Source: Paraglaciecola marina (GTDB taxonomy: Bacteria > Pseudomonadota > Gammaproteobacteria > Enterobacterales > Alteromonadaceae). Taken from it: 64,000 bases of DNA. The notes below the pieces were generated by a model. It was given only the letters and a program-made list of their open reading frames with translations. It was not told where the DNA came from and ran no database searches. The translations under genes and the position numbers were made by a program. The stretch lies in assembly GCF_004360155.1 (NCBI RefSeq), contig NZ_ML178724.1:20461-84460 (forward strand), read 5' to 3'. Of the stretch, positions 25,737 through 34,982 are shown one piece after another (positions within the stretch are counted from its first letter, which is position 1; the number at the start of each line of letters is the position of its first letter).

Positions 25737-26153
25737 ATGAACAAGTATCAAATAACACTGGTACAGGAAAGCTTTTCGAAAATAGTTCCCATATCCAGTC
25801 TAGCCGCTAAGCTTTTCTATAATAAGCTGTTCGAACTAAACCCAAAGCTAAAGCCTTTATTCAAACAAGATATAACTGAACAAGGTACCAAGCTCATGAA
25901 AATGTTAGGCATAGCAGTAAATAATTTAAATAATCTAGAGATGTTGATCCCCATGGTGTATACACTGGGTGAGCGTCATATTGGTTATGGTGTAAAAGAA
26001 GAGCACTACGACACTGTGGGAGAGGCACTAATATGGACCCTTGAGCAAGCTCTTGGCAAAGCCTTTACTCCAGAACTAAAAGACGCTTGGCTAATTGCCT
26101 ACACTACACTAGCAACCGTTATGATAGAAGCTGCTAATAAAAAGCTAAACTAG
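25737..26153 (+). CDS. Single-domain globin
   Basis: The 138-residue product is a bacterial globin of the flavohaemoglobin/Vitreoscilla type. The start VQESFSKIVPISSLAAKLFY, the proximal His in LGERHIGYGV (His81) and HYDTVGEALIWTLEQALG are family signatures. There is no FAD/NAD reductase domain, so it is a stand-alone oxygen or nitric oxide binding protein. The next gene, ompW, has an FNR-like site in front, which fits oxygen-linked regulation of this neighbourhood, though no such site was seen before the globin itself. Confidence 0.9.
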   Translation: MNKYQITLVQESFSKIVPISSLAAKLFYNKLFELNPKLKPLFKQDITEQGTKLMKMLGIAVNNLNNLEMLIPMVYTLGERHIGYGVKEEHYDTVGEALIWTLEQALGKAFTPELKDAWLIAYTTLATVMIEAANKKLN

Positions 26154-26198
26154 AAAACTATTACCTTACATCAAGCGCTTAGTCACTAAAACAAAACC

Positions 26199-26212
26199 TT
26201 GTTTTAGATCAA
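26199..26212 (+). promoter_or_regulatory. FNR/EtrA-like binding site before ompW
   Basis: TTGTT-TTAG-ATCAA matches the FNR consensus TTGAT-N4-ATCAA at nine of ten positions and lies 57 bp before the ompW start. E. coli ompW is known to be FNR-regulated. Confidence 0.5.
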
Positions 26213-26268
26213 TTTATCTCTTTTAGAGGCGAATAAAATACGCCTATCAACTTAAAAAAGAGATACTC

Positions 26269-26925
26269 ATGAAAAAATCACACATAGCAATTGCACTTAC
26301 TGGCATTCTTTTTTGCGCAGCTCAACCTGCATATTCATATGAAAAAGGAGATTGGCTCATACGAGCAGGGGCAACTTCAGTCTCACCCCATGATTCTAGC
26401 AGTAACGTTAATGTAGCGGGAGCAGACTTGGGCGTAGGTGTAAATGTAGATAGCAATACTCAATTAGGTTTAAATATTTTGTATTTTTACACGCCTAAGT
26501 TAGCGTTAGAATTACTGGCTGCAACCCCTTTCAGCCACGATATAGGACTAGATACAGTAGGTGGTCTAGGAAGCACGAAACACCTTCCTCCTACCCTTAG
26601 TGTCAATTACTACTTTGCTGATCCAAGCGCTAAGTTTCAGCCATATGCGGGAGTAGGCCTTAACTACACCATATTTTTTGATGAAGACTTTACAGCAGCT
26701 AATACAGAAGCTGGCTTTAGTGATTTAGAATTAGATGACTCTGTCGGGTTAGCGGCACAAATTGGATTCGATTACGCTATTGATGACAAATGGTCAATTA
26801 ATACGTCTGTACGTTGGATAGACATTGATACTGAAGCCACCTTTGACTTAAATGGTGCAACAGGCTCTGTTGATGTAGATATTGACCCATTGGTTTACAG
26901 TGTGATGCTTGGCTATCGCTTTTAA
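26269..26925 (+). CDS. ompW: Outer membrane protein OmpW
   Basis: The 218-residue product has a signal peptide (ending PAYSYEKGDW) and an eight-stranded barrel. It shows family features: WLIRAGATSVSPHDSS near the mature start, PPTLSVNYYF, PYAGVGLNYTIFF and the C-terminal YSVMLGYRF ending in Phe. OmpW forms a narrow hydrophobic channel for small apolar molecules and responds to respiration and stress. AAAGAGATACTC precedes the ATG. A perfect hairpin lies just downstream. Confidence 0.92.
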   Translation: MKKSHIAIALTGILFCAAQPAYSYEKGDWLIRAGATSVSPHDSSSNVNVAGADLGVGVNVDSNTQLGLNILYFYTPKLALELLAATPFSHDIGLDTVGGLGSTKHLPPTLSVNYYFADPSAKFQPYAGVGLNYTIFFDEDFTAANTEAGFSDLELDDSVGLAAQIGFDYAIDDKWSINTSVRWIDIDTEATFDLNGATGSVDVDIDPLVYSVMLGYRF

Positions 26926-26952
26926 CCAATAGGCTAGAGTTTTAATGCTAAG

Positions 26953-26978
26953 TCCCATAGTGTCAAATCACTATGGGA
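26953..26978 (+). terminator. Hairpin downstream of ompW
   Basis: A perfect 10-bp stem (TCCCATAGTG/CACTATGGGA) with a six-base loop begins 28 bp after the ompW stop. No T run follows, so it may be a stability or Rho-type element. Confidence 0.4.
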
Positions 26979-27015
26979 TGCCCCCTACAATGATAACAGC
27001 GAAATATAGTCAGTA

Positions 27016-27522
27016 CTAAAGCTCATTTTGATGCATCACAATCCAACCATTAATATAAATATTACGGGGTCTTGCCGCTGAATAGATAGTTCCTGTTTGA
27101 AAATAATCCGCTATTTTTGAAAAGCTTAACTCTAAGGTCTGCTTACGATAATAATTATCTAACATGGGTTTATCGAATTGAACATGCTTGTCTACAGACA
27201 CCTTGGTTGAGTGAGCAATACCGCCGACCTTGAACACAATGGAATTTCTTTTTACCTCTAGTACTTTCATAGGTACGTATCTGTGTCGAATATCAGAATC
27301 TTTATTCAAAGCGTAATAATCCACTAAAAAGAAATCATTACGCTGGGGTTTTTCTACTATTAATTTTGCAATGTGTGCATCGTGCCAAGAAGATAGAATA
27401 AAGCCCAATACTAGCAACAGCACTAAGGTCCACTCAAAATACTCAGCACTTAACTGAAATACTCGCCTTATCAAGCTAAAGCTTGGAAACCTAAAATATC
27501 CAGTTTCGTATGTTGTAGTCAT
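27016..27522 (-). CDS. Hypothetical membrane-anchored protein
   Basis: The 168-residue product has one membrane segment (about residues 29-47, FEWTLVLLLVLGFILSSWH-like) and a beta-rich region after it (YVPMKVLEVKRNSIVFKVGG, SKIADYFQTGTIYSAARP). I recognise no family. It lies downstream of gnd's terminator in the opposite sense of ompW, with only 90 bp to ompW. The topology suggests a short cytoplasmic N-terminus and a periplasmic domain. Function unknown. Confidence 0.6.
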   Translation of the reverse strand: MTTTYETGYFRFPSFSLIRRVFQLSAEYFEWTLVLLLVLGFILSSWHDAHIAKLIVEKPQRNDFFLVDYYALNKDSDIRHRYVPMKVLEVKRNSIVFKVGGIAHSTKVSVDKHVQFDKPMLDNYYRKQTLELSFSKIADYFQTGTIYSAARPRNIYINGWIVMHQNEL

Positions 27523-27581
27523 TTACTAATTTACTCAATAAACAGTCAAACAGAGTTTAACTGTACTCTTTCTTGGGGCAT

Positions 27582-27616
27582 AAAAAAAGCCCGAGCGCTA
27601 AGAGAGCATGGGCTTT
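27582..27616 (-). terminator. Terminator of gnd
   Basis: AAAGCCC (27586-27592) pairs with GGGCTTT (27610-27616) and a run of seven T follows on the minus strand, 20 bp after the gnd stop. Confidence 0.75.
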
Positions 27617-27636
27617 AAATTTGTACTTAGTAGAGT

Positions 27637-29091
27637 TTAGGCGTTATAAGTAGACGAAGATGTATTACCGCCTCGTCCTGTCCAGTTAGTATGGAAGAAC
27701 TCACCTCTAGGCTTATCTGTGCGCTCATAAGTATGAGCACCAAAGTAGTCACGCTGTGCTTGTAATAAGTTAGCAGGTAAGCGCTCTGTGCGATAACCAT
27801 CAAAGTAATTAAGTGCTGCAGTTAAGCAAGGAGCTGGTACGCCATTTGTTACTGCACTTATCACAACATTTCTCCAACCTTGTTGCGCATCAACTACTGT
27901 ATTTTTGAAGTAATCATCTAACAATAAATTGTTAAGCTCTGGATTTTTATCGAAAGCATTTTTTATATCGCCTAAGAATGCAGAACGAATGATACAACCA
28001 CCACGCCACATCAATGCAATGCCGCCGTAGTTAAGGTTCCAGTTAAACTCTTTAGCGGCTTCACGCATTAAAGTATAACCCTGTGCATAAGATACAATTT
28101 TAGCGGCCAGTACAGCTTGACGTAAATCTTCGATAAACGCAGCTTTGTCACCTTCAAATACTTTTTCAGGACCAGAGATAACTTTAGATGCCTCTACTCG
28201 CTCTTCTTTAAGTGCAGATATACAACGAGCAAATACAGATTCAGCGATTAGTGTAAGAGGCACACCTAAATCAAGTGCTACAACACCAGTCCATTTCCCA
28301 GTACCTTTTTGACCAGCTGTATCAAGAATACTCTCAACAAGAGGGCTACCGTCTTCGTCTTTATAGGCCAAGATGTCACGGGTAATTTCAACTAGATAAC
28401 TGTCTAATTCTGTAGTGTTCCACTCTTTGAATACTTCATGCATTTCATCGGCAGACATGCCAAGTACTTCTTTCATGATTTGATAAGCTTCACACAATAA
28501 TTGCATATCGCCATATTCAATACCGTTATGTACCATCTTAACGAAGTGACCAGCGCCATTTTCACCCACATAATCACAACAAGGTGAGCCGTCTTCAACC
28601 TTGGCTGAGATATCTTGGAAGATAGGCTTAACCGCTTGCCATGCTTCAGCAGAACCGCCAGGCATAATTGAAGGCCCTTTAAGTGCGCCTTCTTCACCAC
28701 CAGAAACCCCTGCACCAACAAAGTTAATACCTTTTTCTGCACAGTATTTCTCACGACGAATAGTATCTGGGAAATGGGTATTACCACCGTCAATAATGAT
28801 ATCGCCTTTGTCCAATAAAGGCAGAAGCTGTTCAATAGTGGCATCTACTGGCGCACCAGATTTCACCATAATCATAATCTTACGAGGAGTAGCAAGGGAT
28901 TGAACAAGCTCCTCTACCGAGTAAGCTCCGCGTATGGTTTCGCCTTTAGCACGACCATTAATAAAGTTCTCAACCTTATCCGTTGAACGATTATAAGCAG
29001 TAACGGTATAACCTTTACTGGCCATATTGAGAATGAGGTTTTCCCCCATAACAGCTAGGCCAATTAGGCCGATATCAGACAGAGTTTTCAT
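27637..29091 (-). CDS. gnd: 6-phosphogluconate dehydrogenase, decarboxylating
   Basis: The 484-residue product catalyses NADP-dependent oxidative decarboxylation of 6-phosphogluconate to ribulose 5-phosphate in the pentose phosphate pathway. The Rossmann start IGLIGLAVMGENLILNMA, the GGNTHFPDT segment, the VSGGEEGALKGPSIMPGG motif and HNGIEYGDMQLLCE with the catalytic Lys just before (FVKMVHNGIEY) are all present. Length is slightly above E. coli Gnd (468). The start codon follows a 130-bp AT-rich region. It stands alone, not in a zwf operon. Confidence 0.96.
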   Translation of the reverse strand: MKTLSDIGLIGLAVMGENLILNMASKGYTVTAYNRSTDKVENFINGRAKGETIRGAYSVEELVQSLATPRKIMIMVKSGAPVDATIEQLLPLLDKGDIIIDGGNTHFPDTIRREKYCAEKGINFVGAGVSGGEEGALKGPSIMPGGSAEAWQAVKPIFQDISAKVEDGSPCCDYVGENGAGHFVKMVHNGIEYGDMQLLCEAYQIMKEVLGMSADEMHEVFKEWNTTELDSYLVEITRDILAYKDEDGSPLVESILDTAGQKGTGKWTGVVALDLGVPLTLIAESVFARCISALKEERVEASKVISGPEKVFEGDKAAFIEDLRQAVLAAKIVSYAQGYTLMREAAKEFNWNLNYGGIALMWRGGCIIRSAFLGDIKNAFDKNPELNNLLLDDYFKNTVVDAQQGWRNVVISAVTNGVPAPCLTAALNYFDGYRTERLPANLLQAQRDYFGAHTYERTDKPRGEFFHTNWTGRGGNTSSSTYNA

Positions 29092-29721
29092 AGAATTCCA
29101 ATTTTTATTTTAAGTTAAAAAAAGTGTGCGCTTGCTGACCAATGACAATATAAAGTTAACAAACTAAATTCAAAGGTGTAGGGCCAATTGAACTCAACAC
29201 AATATAACTGTGATATTTTAACCACTAACCACAAATTTAGCACTTCAATTGTGCATAAATAAATAATGCATTGATATAAGACATATTCTTAAAAATCAAG
29301 AAGGCAAGTAATGCCTCATTGACTACTTTTATTCTGTCTAAATGTAGTTTTAACACTTCACTTAACACTATTATTTTCAGCCATAAAGGCAGTTAAAAGA
29401 ATATGAAAGAGGCACGGTACTTGGCCACGTTACCGCCTATGACAGAGCAGTTTAAAAAGACATTAAGATTAGTTGGCGAGTATTAGCAACATGTATCTAA
29501 CATAATTAAAAACCTGTAAATTCAGACACAGAAAGCTAACTTAAGTTAACGTTAATCTATCTCATTACAGGGTTGGTACCAATAAATAAAACCAGTGCGT
29601 TTAGGAACAGTGCTCCGACTGGTTTTATGGTTTGCCAAGGATGGCAAAGCTGGGTGCATATCATCAGGAATGTGTGATTGACTTGCCTTAAAGCGTTTTA
29701 AATTTAGCAAATCTCAGACAT
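29092..29721. other. Long intergenic region between gnd and tRNA-Leu
   Basis: About 630 bp hold no gene that I can support. AAAACCAGT at 29588 pairs with ACTGGTTTT at 29618 as a spaced hairpin, preceded by TTGGTACCAA (29573-29582). A 27-codon frame at 29403 has no ribosome site. Confidence 0.45.
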
Positions 29722-29748
29722 AAAAAAAGCCAACTTAAGCTGACTTCT
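29722..29748 (-). terminator. Terminator after tRNA-Leu
   Basis: On the minus strand AAGTCAGCTT is followed at once by AAGTTGGCTT; the RNA pairs along all ten positions with G-U wobbles, and seven T follow. It lies about 30 bp after the tRNA. Confidence 0.65.
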
Positions 29749-29777
29749 TTTTCGCTTCTATTCTTATCAAATAGAAG

Positions 29778-29862
29778 TGGTACCAGTGGGCGGACTCGAA
29801 CCGCCACGCATTGCTGCAACGGATTTTGAATCCGTCATGTCTACCAATTCCATCACACTGGC
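29778..29862 (-). tRNA. tRNA-Leu (anticodon CAA)
   Basis: The 85-nt minus-strand gene folds as a class II tRNA. The acceptor stem GCCAGTG pairs with CACTGGT, followed by A and an encoded CCA. The anticodon arm is ACGGA-TTCAAAA-TCCGT with anticodon CAA (reads UUG). A long variable arm and the T arm GGCGG-TTCGAGT-CCGCC are present. It reads in the same direction as kdgK and gnd. Confidence 0.95.
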
Positions 29863-29984
29863 ATATCGATTTCTCAACAACCGATCAATCTAGTTTTCGA
29901 GAGGCAGGCATTATAGCTATCACTTATTTTCATGCAAGGTTTTTGTGTCATTTACATGTCATGTGATGTTTTTTTGAACGCCTA

Positions 29985-30923
29985 TTAAATATCAGTAAAC
30001 TTGCTTCTCATAAACTCAATAAAATCGGCTTTAGGTGCAATAGCGCCTGGATGCTGAATAACACATGCAGCAGCGGCAGAAGCGATTTTTGCAGAATACT
30101 CTGTTGAATGGCCGTTTAGCCTTGCACCGATATATCCTCCATTAAAAGAGTCACCCGCTGACGTTGTATCCACGACATTTTCAACAGGCTTAATTTTCAG
30201 CTCTGATAATTTGCCATCGAGCTGGATAAACAAGCTTTCAGGACCGTTTTTAATCACTAATTCAGCAATATTATATGGCTGACAAAAATCTACAACTTGC
30301 TCTACTGTGGTTAGACCGTATAGCTGTTCAAAATCGTCAATACCTGGCAATAACATATCGCTTAAAGCGAAGGCTTTTTCAAAGGCCTGTTTTGCCTCAT
30401 CAGCACCTCTCCATAAACGCGCGCGATAATTAGGATCAAAAATAATCTTAACACCGGAGATACTAAGCGTATTTAACATTTCCCAAAATGCTGTGCGATA
30501 AGCAGGCTCTATTACTGCAAGACTAATTCCAGAAAAGAAAAACACATCCGACTCAGTTAAAGAACTTAACACCTTGTCGTCAACAAATTTCATAACTTGG
30601 CGGGCAGCAGAGCTGTCTCGCCAATATAAAAATGAACGCTCACCTTGGTCGTCTGTTTGAACTAAATAAATCCCTGGTGTTTTCACTTCATCCGCAAACA
30701 CCAAATCATTATTCAATCCTTCACCGGCGAACTTATCTGTCATTTGTTGGCTAATAAGATCTTTACCTAATGCAGTCATAAAACTAACGTCTTGGGTGCT
30801 AAACAAACGCTTAAGATAAACAGCTGTATTATAGGCATCTCCCGCAAAGGATTGACGCATAACTTCAGGTTCACTCTGCTTAAGCTCAAGCATACACTCA
30901 CCAAATAAAACTACTTTTTGCAT
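29985..30923 (-). CDS. kdgK: 2-keto-3-deoxygluconate kinase
   Basis: The 312-residue product is a PfkB-family sugar kinase. It starts VVLFGECMLELKQ, has the substrate loop FAGDAYNTAVYLKRL and the anion-hole/catalytic motif DTTSAGDSFNGGY (catalytic Asp in AGDSF) near the end, with YWRDSSAARQV typical of KDG kinases. It phosphorylates KDG, made from alginate-derived DEH, to KDPG for cleavage by Eda. It lies 102 bp after the MFS gene within the alginate locus. No eda gene is in the window. Confidence 0.9.
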   Translation of the reverse strand: MQKVVLFGECMLELKQSEPEVMRQSFAGDAYNTAVYLKRLFSTQDVSFMTALGKDLISQQMTDKFAGEGLNNDLVFADEVKTPGIYLVQTDDQGERSFLYWRDSSAARQVMKFVDDKVLSSLTESDVFFFSGISLAVIEPAYRTAFWEMLNTLSISGVKIIFDPNYRARLWRGADEAKQAFEKAFALSDMLLPGIDDFEQLYGLTTVEQVVDFCQPYNIAELVIKNGPESLFIQLDGKLSELKIKPVENVVDTTSAGDSFNGGYIGARLNGHSTEYSAKIASAAAACVIQHPGAIAPKADFIEFMRSKFTDI

Positions 30924-31025
30924 GTTAAACCTTGGATTTTGTCCATTTATAAAGAAATTACAGCTCTTAATTTGAACTCTTCTTTCTTCAATTAAAGCTT
31001 ACCTTAGAGGCAAGCTAGTTATTAA

Positions 31026-32327
31026 TTATTTATTACTTTTTAATGGCTCTATTTTAGGGCAAAGGAACAAAATACTTGCCATAACAATAAAAGCTAGTAC
31101 AGCACCAAGTATGAAAACATTTTGGTAATTTGCGCCAGCAGTCAAAAATGGCACAGTAGCTGTTAAACCTGCTGCTGAGAATTTAGCAGCCATACCAGCA
31201 AAACCAGATAATGAACCCACGCTGTCTTTACCTAACATATCACTTGGTAATGTTTGAATACTGCCAATTGACGTTTGGAAGCCAAATAAGATCGCAGCCA
31301 TAATGAGTACAGCAGTATTGGCACCACCAGGATTAGCTAGCAATAACAATGAAGGCAGCATAATTAAACAACCAAGTACAATCACAGTCTTACGTGTCTT
31401 GTTAACGCTCCAACCTGCTTTAATTCGGTTTTGAGATAAAAGACCACCAAACCAAGCACCTAACATTGCACCTACATAAGGAACCCAACCAATAATTGCG
31501 AGTCCTTTAACATCCATATTGTAAACTTCTACCAAGTAAGTAGGTATCCAAACGATAAACAACCACCAGATAGGGTCAATTGCAGCTGTCGCAATAATTA
31601 CGCCCCAGCTTTCCTTACGCTTCAACATTTCGCCGTAAGTAGGTACGTACTCATCTAGCTTAACTTCGCCTGTTTCAGTGCTTACCGCTTTTTGACCAGA
31701 TAATATGTATTCACGCTCTTCATCTGTGATCCAAGGGTGCTTAATTGGCGGAGCTTTGACTAAGACTAACCATGGAACTAACCATAAAAGCCCTATTAAG
31801 CCAATTAATACAAAAATAATTTTCCAACTTAAAAATGTTGCTAAATACGCAATTAGTGGAACTGAAATAATACCGCCTATTGCAGCGCCCGAATTAAAGA
31901 TACCTTGTGCCAGTGCACGCTCTTTACTTGGGAACCATTCTGCATTAGCTTTAGCAGCCCCAGGCCAGTTACCTGCTTCGGATATACCTAGGAGTGCTCG
32001 AAAAATACTAAAGGTCAATACGCCTTGAGCAAATGCATGTAATGCTGTTGCCAAAGACCAAACACCTATGGATAAAACAAAACCTAATCGGGTGCCAATC
32101 CAGTCGAAAATCTTACCGAATAAGGCCTGACCGATTGCATATGAGAATAAAAAGACCACACTTACCGTACCTAAAACTTGTTTAAGCTCATCTGCGCTTT
32201 TTTCTGGATAAATATCACTACCCATGTATGGCCATAAAACGCTAAGTGCTTGGCGATCGATATAATTGATAACTGTTGCTAGTGCGATTAAAGCAATAAC
32301 CCACCAACGCAAATTTTTCATTTTCAT
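31026..32327 (-). CDS. MFS transporter, hexuronate/oligouronate type (ExuT-like)
   Basis: The 433-residue product has twelve membrane helices and belongs to the anion:cation symporter branch of MFS. It starts WWVIALIALATVINYIDRQ, then has FGKIFDWIGTRLGF between helices 2 and 3 and GISEAGNWPGAAKANAEWFP in helix 4-5, typical of ExuT-like hexuronate carriers. In the alginate locus its likely substrate is DEH or another unsaturated uronate product, brought across the inner membrane. It lies between the PL6 lyase and kdgK genes. The first Met is used; a second lies two codons later. Confidence 0.88.
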   Translation of the reverse strand: MKMKNLRWWVIALIALATVINYIDRQALSVLWPYMGSDIYPEKSADELKQVLGTVSVVFLFSYAIGQALFGKIFDWIGTRLGFVLSIGVWSLATALHAFAQGVLTFSIFRALLGISEAGNWPGAAKANAEWFPSKERALAQGIFNSGAAIGGIISVPLIAYLATFLSWKIIFVLIGLIGLLWLVPWLVLVKAPPIKHPWITDEEREYILSGQKAVSTETGEVKLDEYVPTYGEMLKRKESWGVIIATAAIDPIWWLFIVWIPTYLVEVYNMDVKGLAIIGWVPYVGAMLGAWFGGLLSQNRIKAGWSVNKTRKTVIVLGCLIMLPSLLLLANPGGANTAVLIMAAILFGFQTSIGSIQTLPSDMLGKDSVGSLSGFAGMAAKFSAAGLTATVPFLTAGANYQNVFILGAVLAFIVMASILFLCPKIEPLKSNK

Positions 32328-32589
32328 ATTTTTATACTCTTTTTTGGGCTCTAAATGACTAACTAAAGTTTTTATTTAACAGACTCTATTCTAACTTCTT
32401 AAAGCGGTACGAATATTTTTTAATAAGGGTTCTAGATTATCGCAAAACCCTAACTTTATGTAACTTATTTGCCGCCATAAGAAATAGTGATTAAATCTGA
32501 TAAGCGAATTCCACTATTGTTTTCTTGAATATTAAAAAACTAAAAACCTTTCAAAGATTCAATCATGAATGCAATAGTGGCCGTTTCTC

Positions 32590-34842
32590 CTATTTCACTT
32601 CATTATTTTTCAATATTGCTGTGTGTGGCCCATTACTTCTGAGCTCCACAATCTTTGGTGATAATGTCTCAATAAAACTATTACCAGTAATTTCAGTAAC
32701 TGGTTCTCCAACCGTATGTTCAATATTGACGGAAGCAGAGTTCATAAGCTTATTATTTGCAATATGCGTAACCTGTGAACCGTGCAGGATTACAGATGCA
32801 AATGACTTGTTACGACTTCCTTTACCTACGTTTTCTATAACGTTAGCTTCCATCAAAAAGTGAGGACCGAATGTACTTTCATCAGTGCCACCTCGGTAAA
32901 CCTTAGCAATAGCACCTTCTACATTTTCAACAGTATTATTATTGAAATAAATATATTCAGCGTTGTAAATGCCTAAATCATCAGTTTCTTTATTTAATCG
33001 TAAAATATCGCCACTGATATTTTTAAAAGTACTATTTGTGAACTTGATTTCATCAGCAAAACTTCTATTACCTGCATCAAACACATGAAATGAGTGATTA
33101 ACATCTAAATTTTTAATACTAGAGTCATGAATTTCAAGACGGTAATTACGCTGCATGGGTGTTCTTGAAGTACGAATTAATGTATTTCCAGCAGAGTCTG
33201 GCGCTTGTTTACCATCAATAATAAGATCAACTAACTTCAAACTGCCATAATCATTAATATCTACAAAGGTTGAGCGCCCAGGGTATAAATAGGCTTGACC
33301 TTTATTTGCAGCCTTGATCGTGATTGTTTTTGTTAGTTTGATAACCTTAGAAATGCTGTAATCACCATCTTCTAACATTAAAATATCACCAGAAGAGGCG
33401 TTACTTATTGCATTAAATAGGGCGTTTTCAGCAGGTTTAACTTTTAATATTCGTCCTGAATCAAAGGCTACTTCGGGCTCGTTTTTTGGATAATAACTAG
33501 CCCCAACTGTATCTTTTTGAACTAAAACTAAATCTTTAGAAGCACCAATATTTTTAAGTTGTTCACTGACTGGATATAGCAGTCCATTTTCAGCTCTTTT
33601 CATTTCAATAGAAGTTGGTACAAATCCATTAATGATAGTCGGAGTAGTATTTTTAGTAACTATATTGTTCTCAAAGTGAATTCCGCTTATATCATCAAAA
33701 ATTGAAATACCATCAAGATTATCTTTATTAACCACAAGGTTATTTTGGAACTTACTATTAATTGGAGCTGCACTGCGCTCTGCATCGCTGCCTGCTGCTA
33801 AATGAATATGGTCAACGTCAACTAAGGTATTGTTTTCAATTAGCGCATTGTCGACCTGGTGATAGCGATTAATTTTTGAGTTAGGAACGCCATTCATAAT
33901 AGTAAAACCACTACCAAAACGATAACCTGTTAAACCTTCCATATAATTATTACGAATTATTTGGTCTCGGTTAATTACGCGGATACCACCAGTATGGTCA
34001 ACACCATTTCCGAGAAACACGTTGCCTTCAACCAAGTTACCATTACCATGACGTAAAGTTAGGGTTCCCTTAGATTCAAAAAATAGGTTATTTAAAATTT
34101 TATTTTTGCCAGATTTATTAGAGATAATTTCTACTTCACCATTACAACGGTCGAAAAAATTGTTTTCTATCGTGGTAAATGAATTAGTAAGCGAATAGTG
34201 GCTAGTACCTATCCGTAAAGTTTCACCACCATTCGAGCCTAAAACGGGGCGAGGGCCAAAATAATTGTTGTCGATGCGATGATAATTTTCTTGGCTTTCT
34301 TCGGTATTTAAGCGCACAGCCATAGTAACACCGGCATTCTTTTTGCCTACCAAGTTGCTATGGTCAAAGCGGTTATACTTGCCATACATTACAACCCACT
34401 TGTCTTGCTCAAACTTTTCAGGGTTACTGAAATTATCCACAACGACTTGAGTTACTCTACTATGATATGCCAAGTTATCTTTATCTTGTCTAAAGGAAAT
34501 TACTTCACCGGTGGGCGTATAACCATCTTTGAATACTAGCCCTGACACAACTAAATATTCGCCAGCCAACCTTAAGTTTGAAAGGCCAGACAAAAATACT
34601 TTTCCAGGGGTTTCAGCTTTTAGTCTTATGGGCGCTTGCTCTGTACCTTTGGCTTTAAATAAAATTTCAAAGTCTGACCAGGTGCCGTTCGCTAAAATAA
34701 CTTCATCACCGGGCCGCAATTTTTCAGAGGCCTGTTGATATTCAGTCGGAGTTTTTACTAAATATTCTTTAGCAAATGTGTCTTGGCTAAATAAAACCAC
34801 AGCCATATAGGTAAAAACAATTAAGGAAAAACAACGTGTCAT
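32590..34842 (-). CDS. PL6 family alginate lyase (AlyGC-like)
   Basis: The 750-residue product has a signal peptide of about 23 residues (ending DTFAKEY) and two parallel beta-helix regions. The first (about 25-400) has the PL6 active site: GGETLRIG, NGEVEIISNKSGKNK and LTLRHGNGNLVEGN. By an offset of 23 residues, Asn204, Glu236 and Glu238 match the Ca2+ ligands, and Lys243 and Arg264 the catalytic base and acid, described for AlyGC of Glaciecola chathamensis (from memory). The second helix (about 460-750) is as in long exolytic dimeric members. It would release monomers (DEH) from alginate in the periplasm or at the surface. It lies between the receptor and MFS genes. Confidence 0.92.
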   Translation of the reverse strand: MTRCFSLIVFTYMAVVLFSQDTFAKEYLVKTPTEYQQASEKLRPGDEVILANGTWSDFEILFKAKGTEQAPIRLKAETPGKVFLSGLSNLRLAGEYLVVSGLVFKDGYTPTGEVISFRQDKDNLAYHSRVTQVVVDNFSNPEKFEQDKWVVMYGKYNRFDHSNLVGKKNAGVTMAVRLNTEESQENYHRIDNNYFGPRPVLGSNGGETLRIGTSHYSLTNSFTTIENNFFDRCNGEVEIISNKSGKNKILNNLFFESKGTLTLRHGNGNLVEGNVFLGNGVDHTGGIRVINRDQIIRNNYMEGLTGYRFGSGFTIMNGVPNSKINRYHQVDNALIENNTLVDVDHIHLAAGSDAERSAAPINSKFQNNLVVNKDNLDGISIFDDISGIHFENNIVTKNTTPTIINGFVPTSIEMKRAENGLLYPVSEQLKNIGASKDLVLVQKDTVGASYYPKNEPEVAFDSGRILKVKPAENALFNAISNASSGDILMLEDGDYSISKVIKLTKTITIKAANKGQAYLYPGRSTFVDINDYGSLKLVDLIIDGKQAPDSAGNTLIRTSRTPMQRNYRLEIHDSSIKNLDVNHSFHVFDAGNRSFADEIKFTNSTFKNISGDILRLNKETDDLGIYNAEYIYFNNNTVENVEGAIAKVYRGGTDESTFGPHFLMEANVIENVGKGSRNKSFASVILHGSQVTHIANNKLMNSASVNIEHTVGEPVTEITGNSFIETLSPKIVELRSNGPHTAILKNNEVK

Positions 34843-34887
34843 AAAGGAGTGCTCTTATCTCTATTATTTAGCTTGTTATAAAAGGTT

Positions 34888-34925
34888 AAAAAAAAAGCTC
34901 TCTATACTAAACATTACAGAGAGCT
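34888..34925 (-). terminator. Terminator of the TonB-dependent receptor gene
   Basis: AGAGAGCT/AGCTCTCT (34896-34903 with 34918-34925) forms an 8-bp stem, followed on the minus strand by nine T. It separates the receptor from the PL6 gene. Confidence 0.8.
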
Positions 34926-34982
34926 CAATATGTATATCAATATGTAAGGCTGAACAAAAATCAAGTTCAGCCCCGTCTCATA

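Noticed and set aside
29403..29486. 27-codon open frame between gnd and tRNA-Leu
   Set aside because: No ribosome site, no conserved neighbour and too short to support.
29573..29582. TTGGTACCAA as another alginate regulator site
   Set aside because: It lacks the three-base spacer of the ATTGGT-N3-ACCAAT sites and no alginate gene starts next to it.
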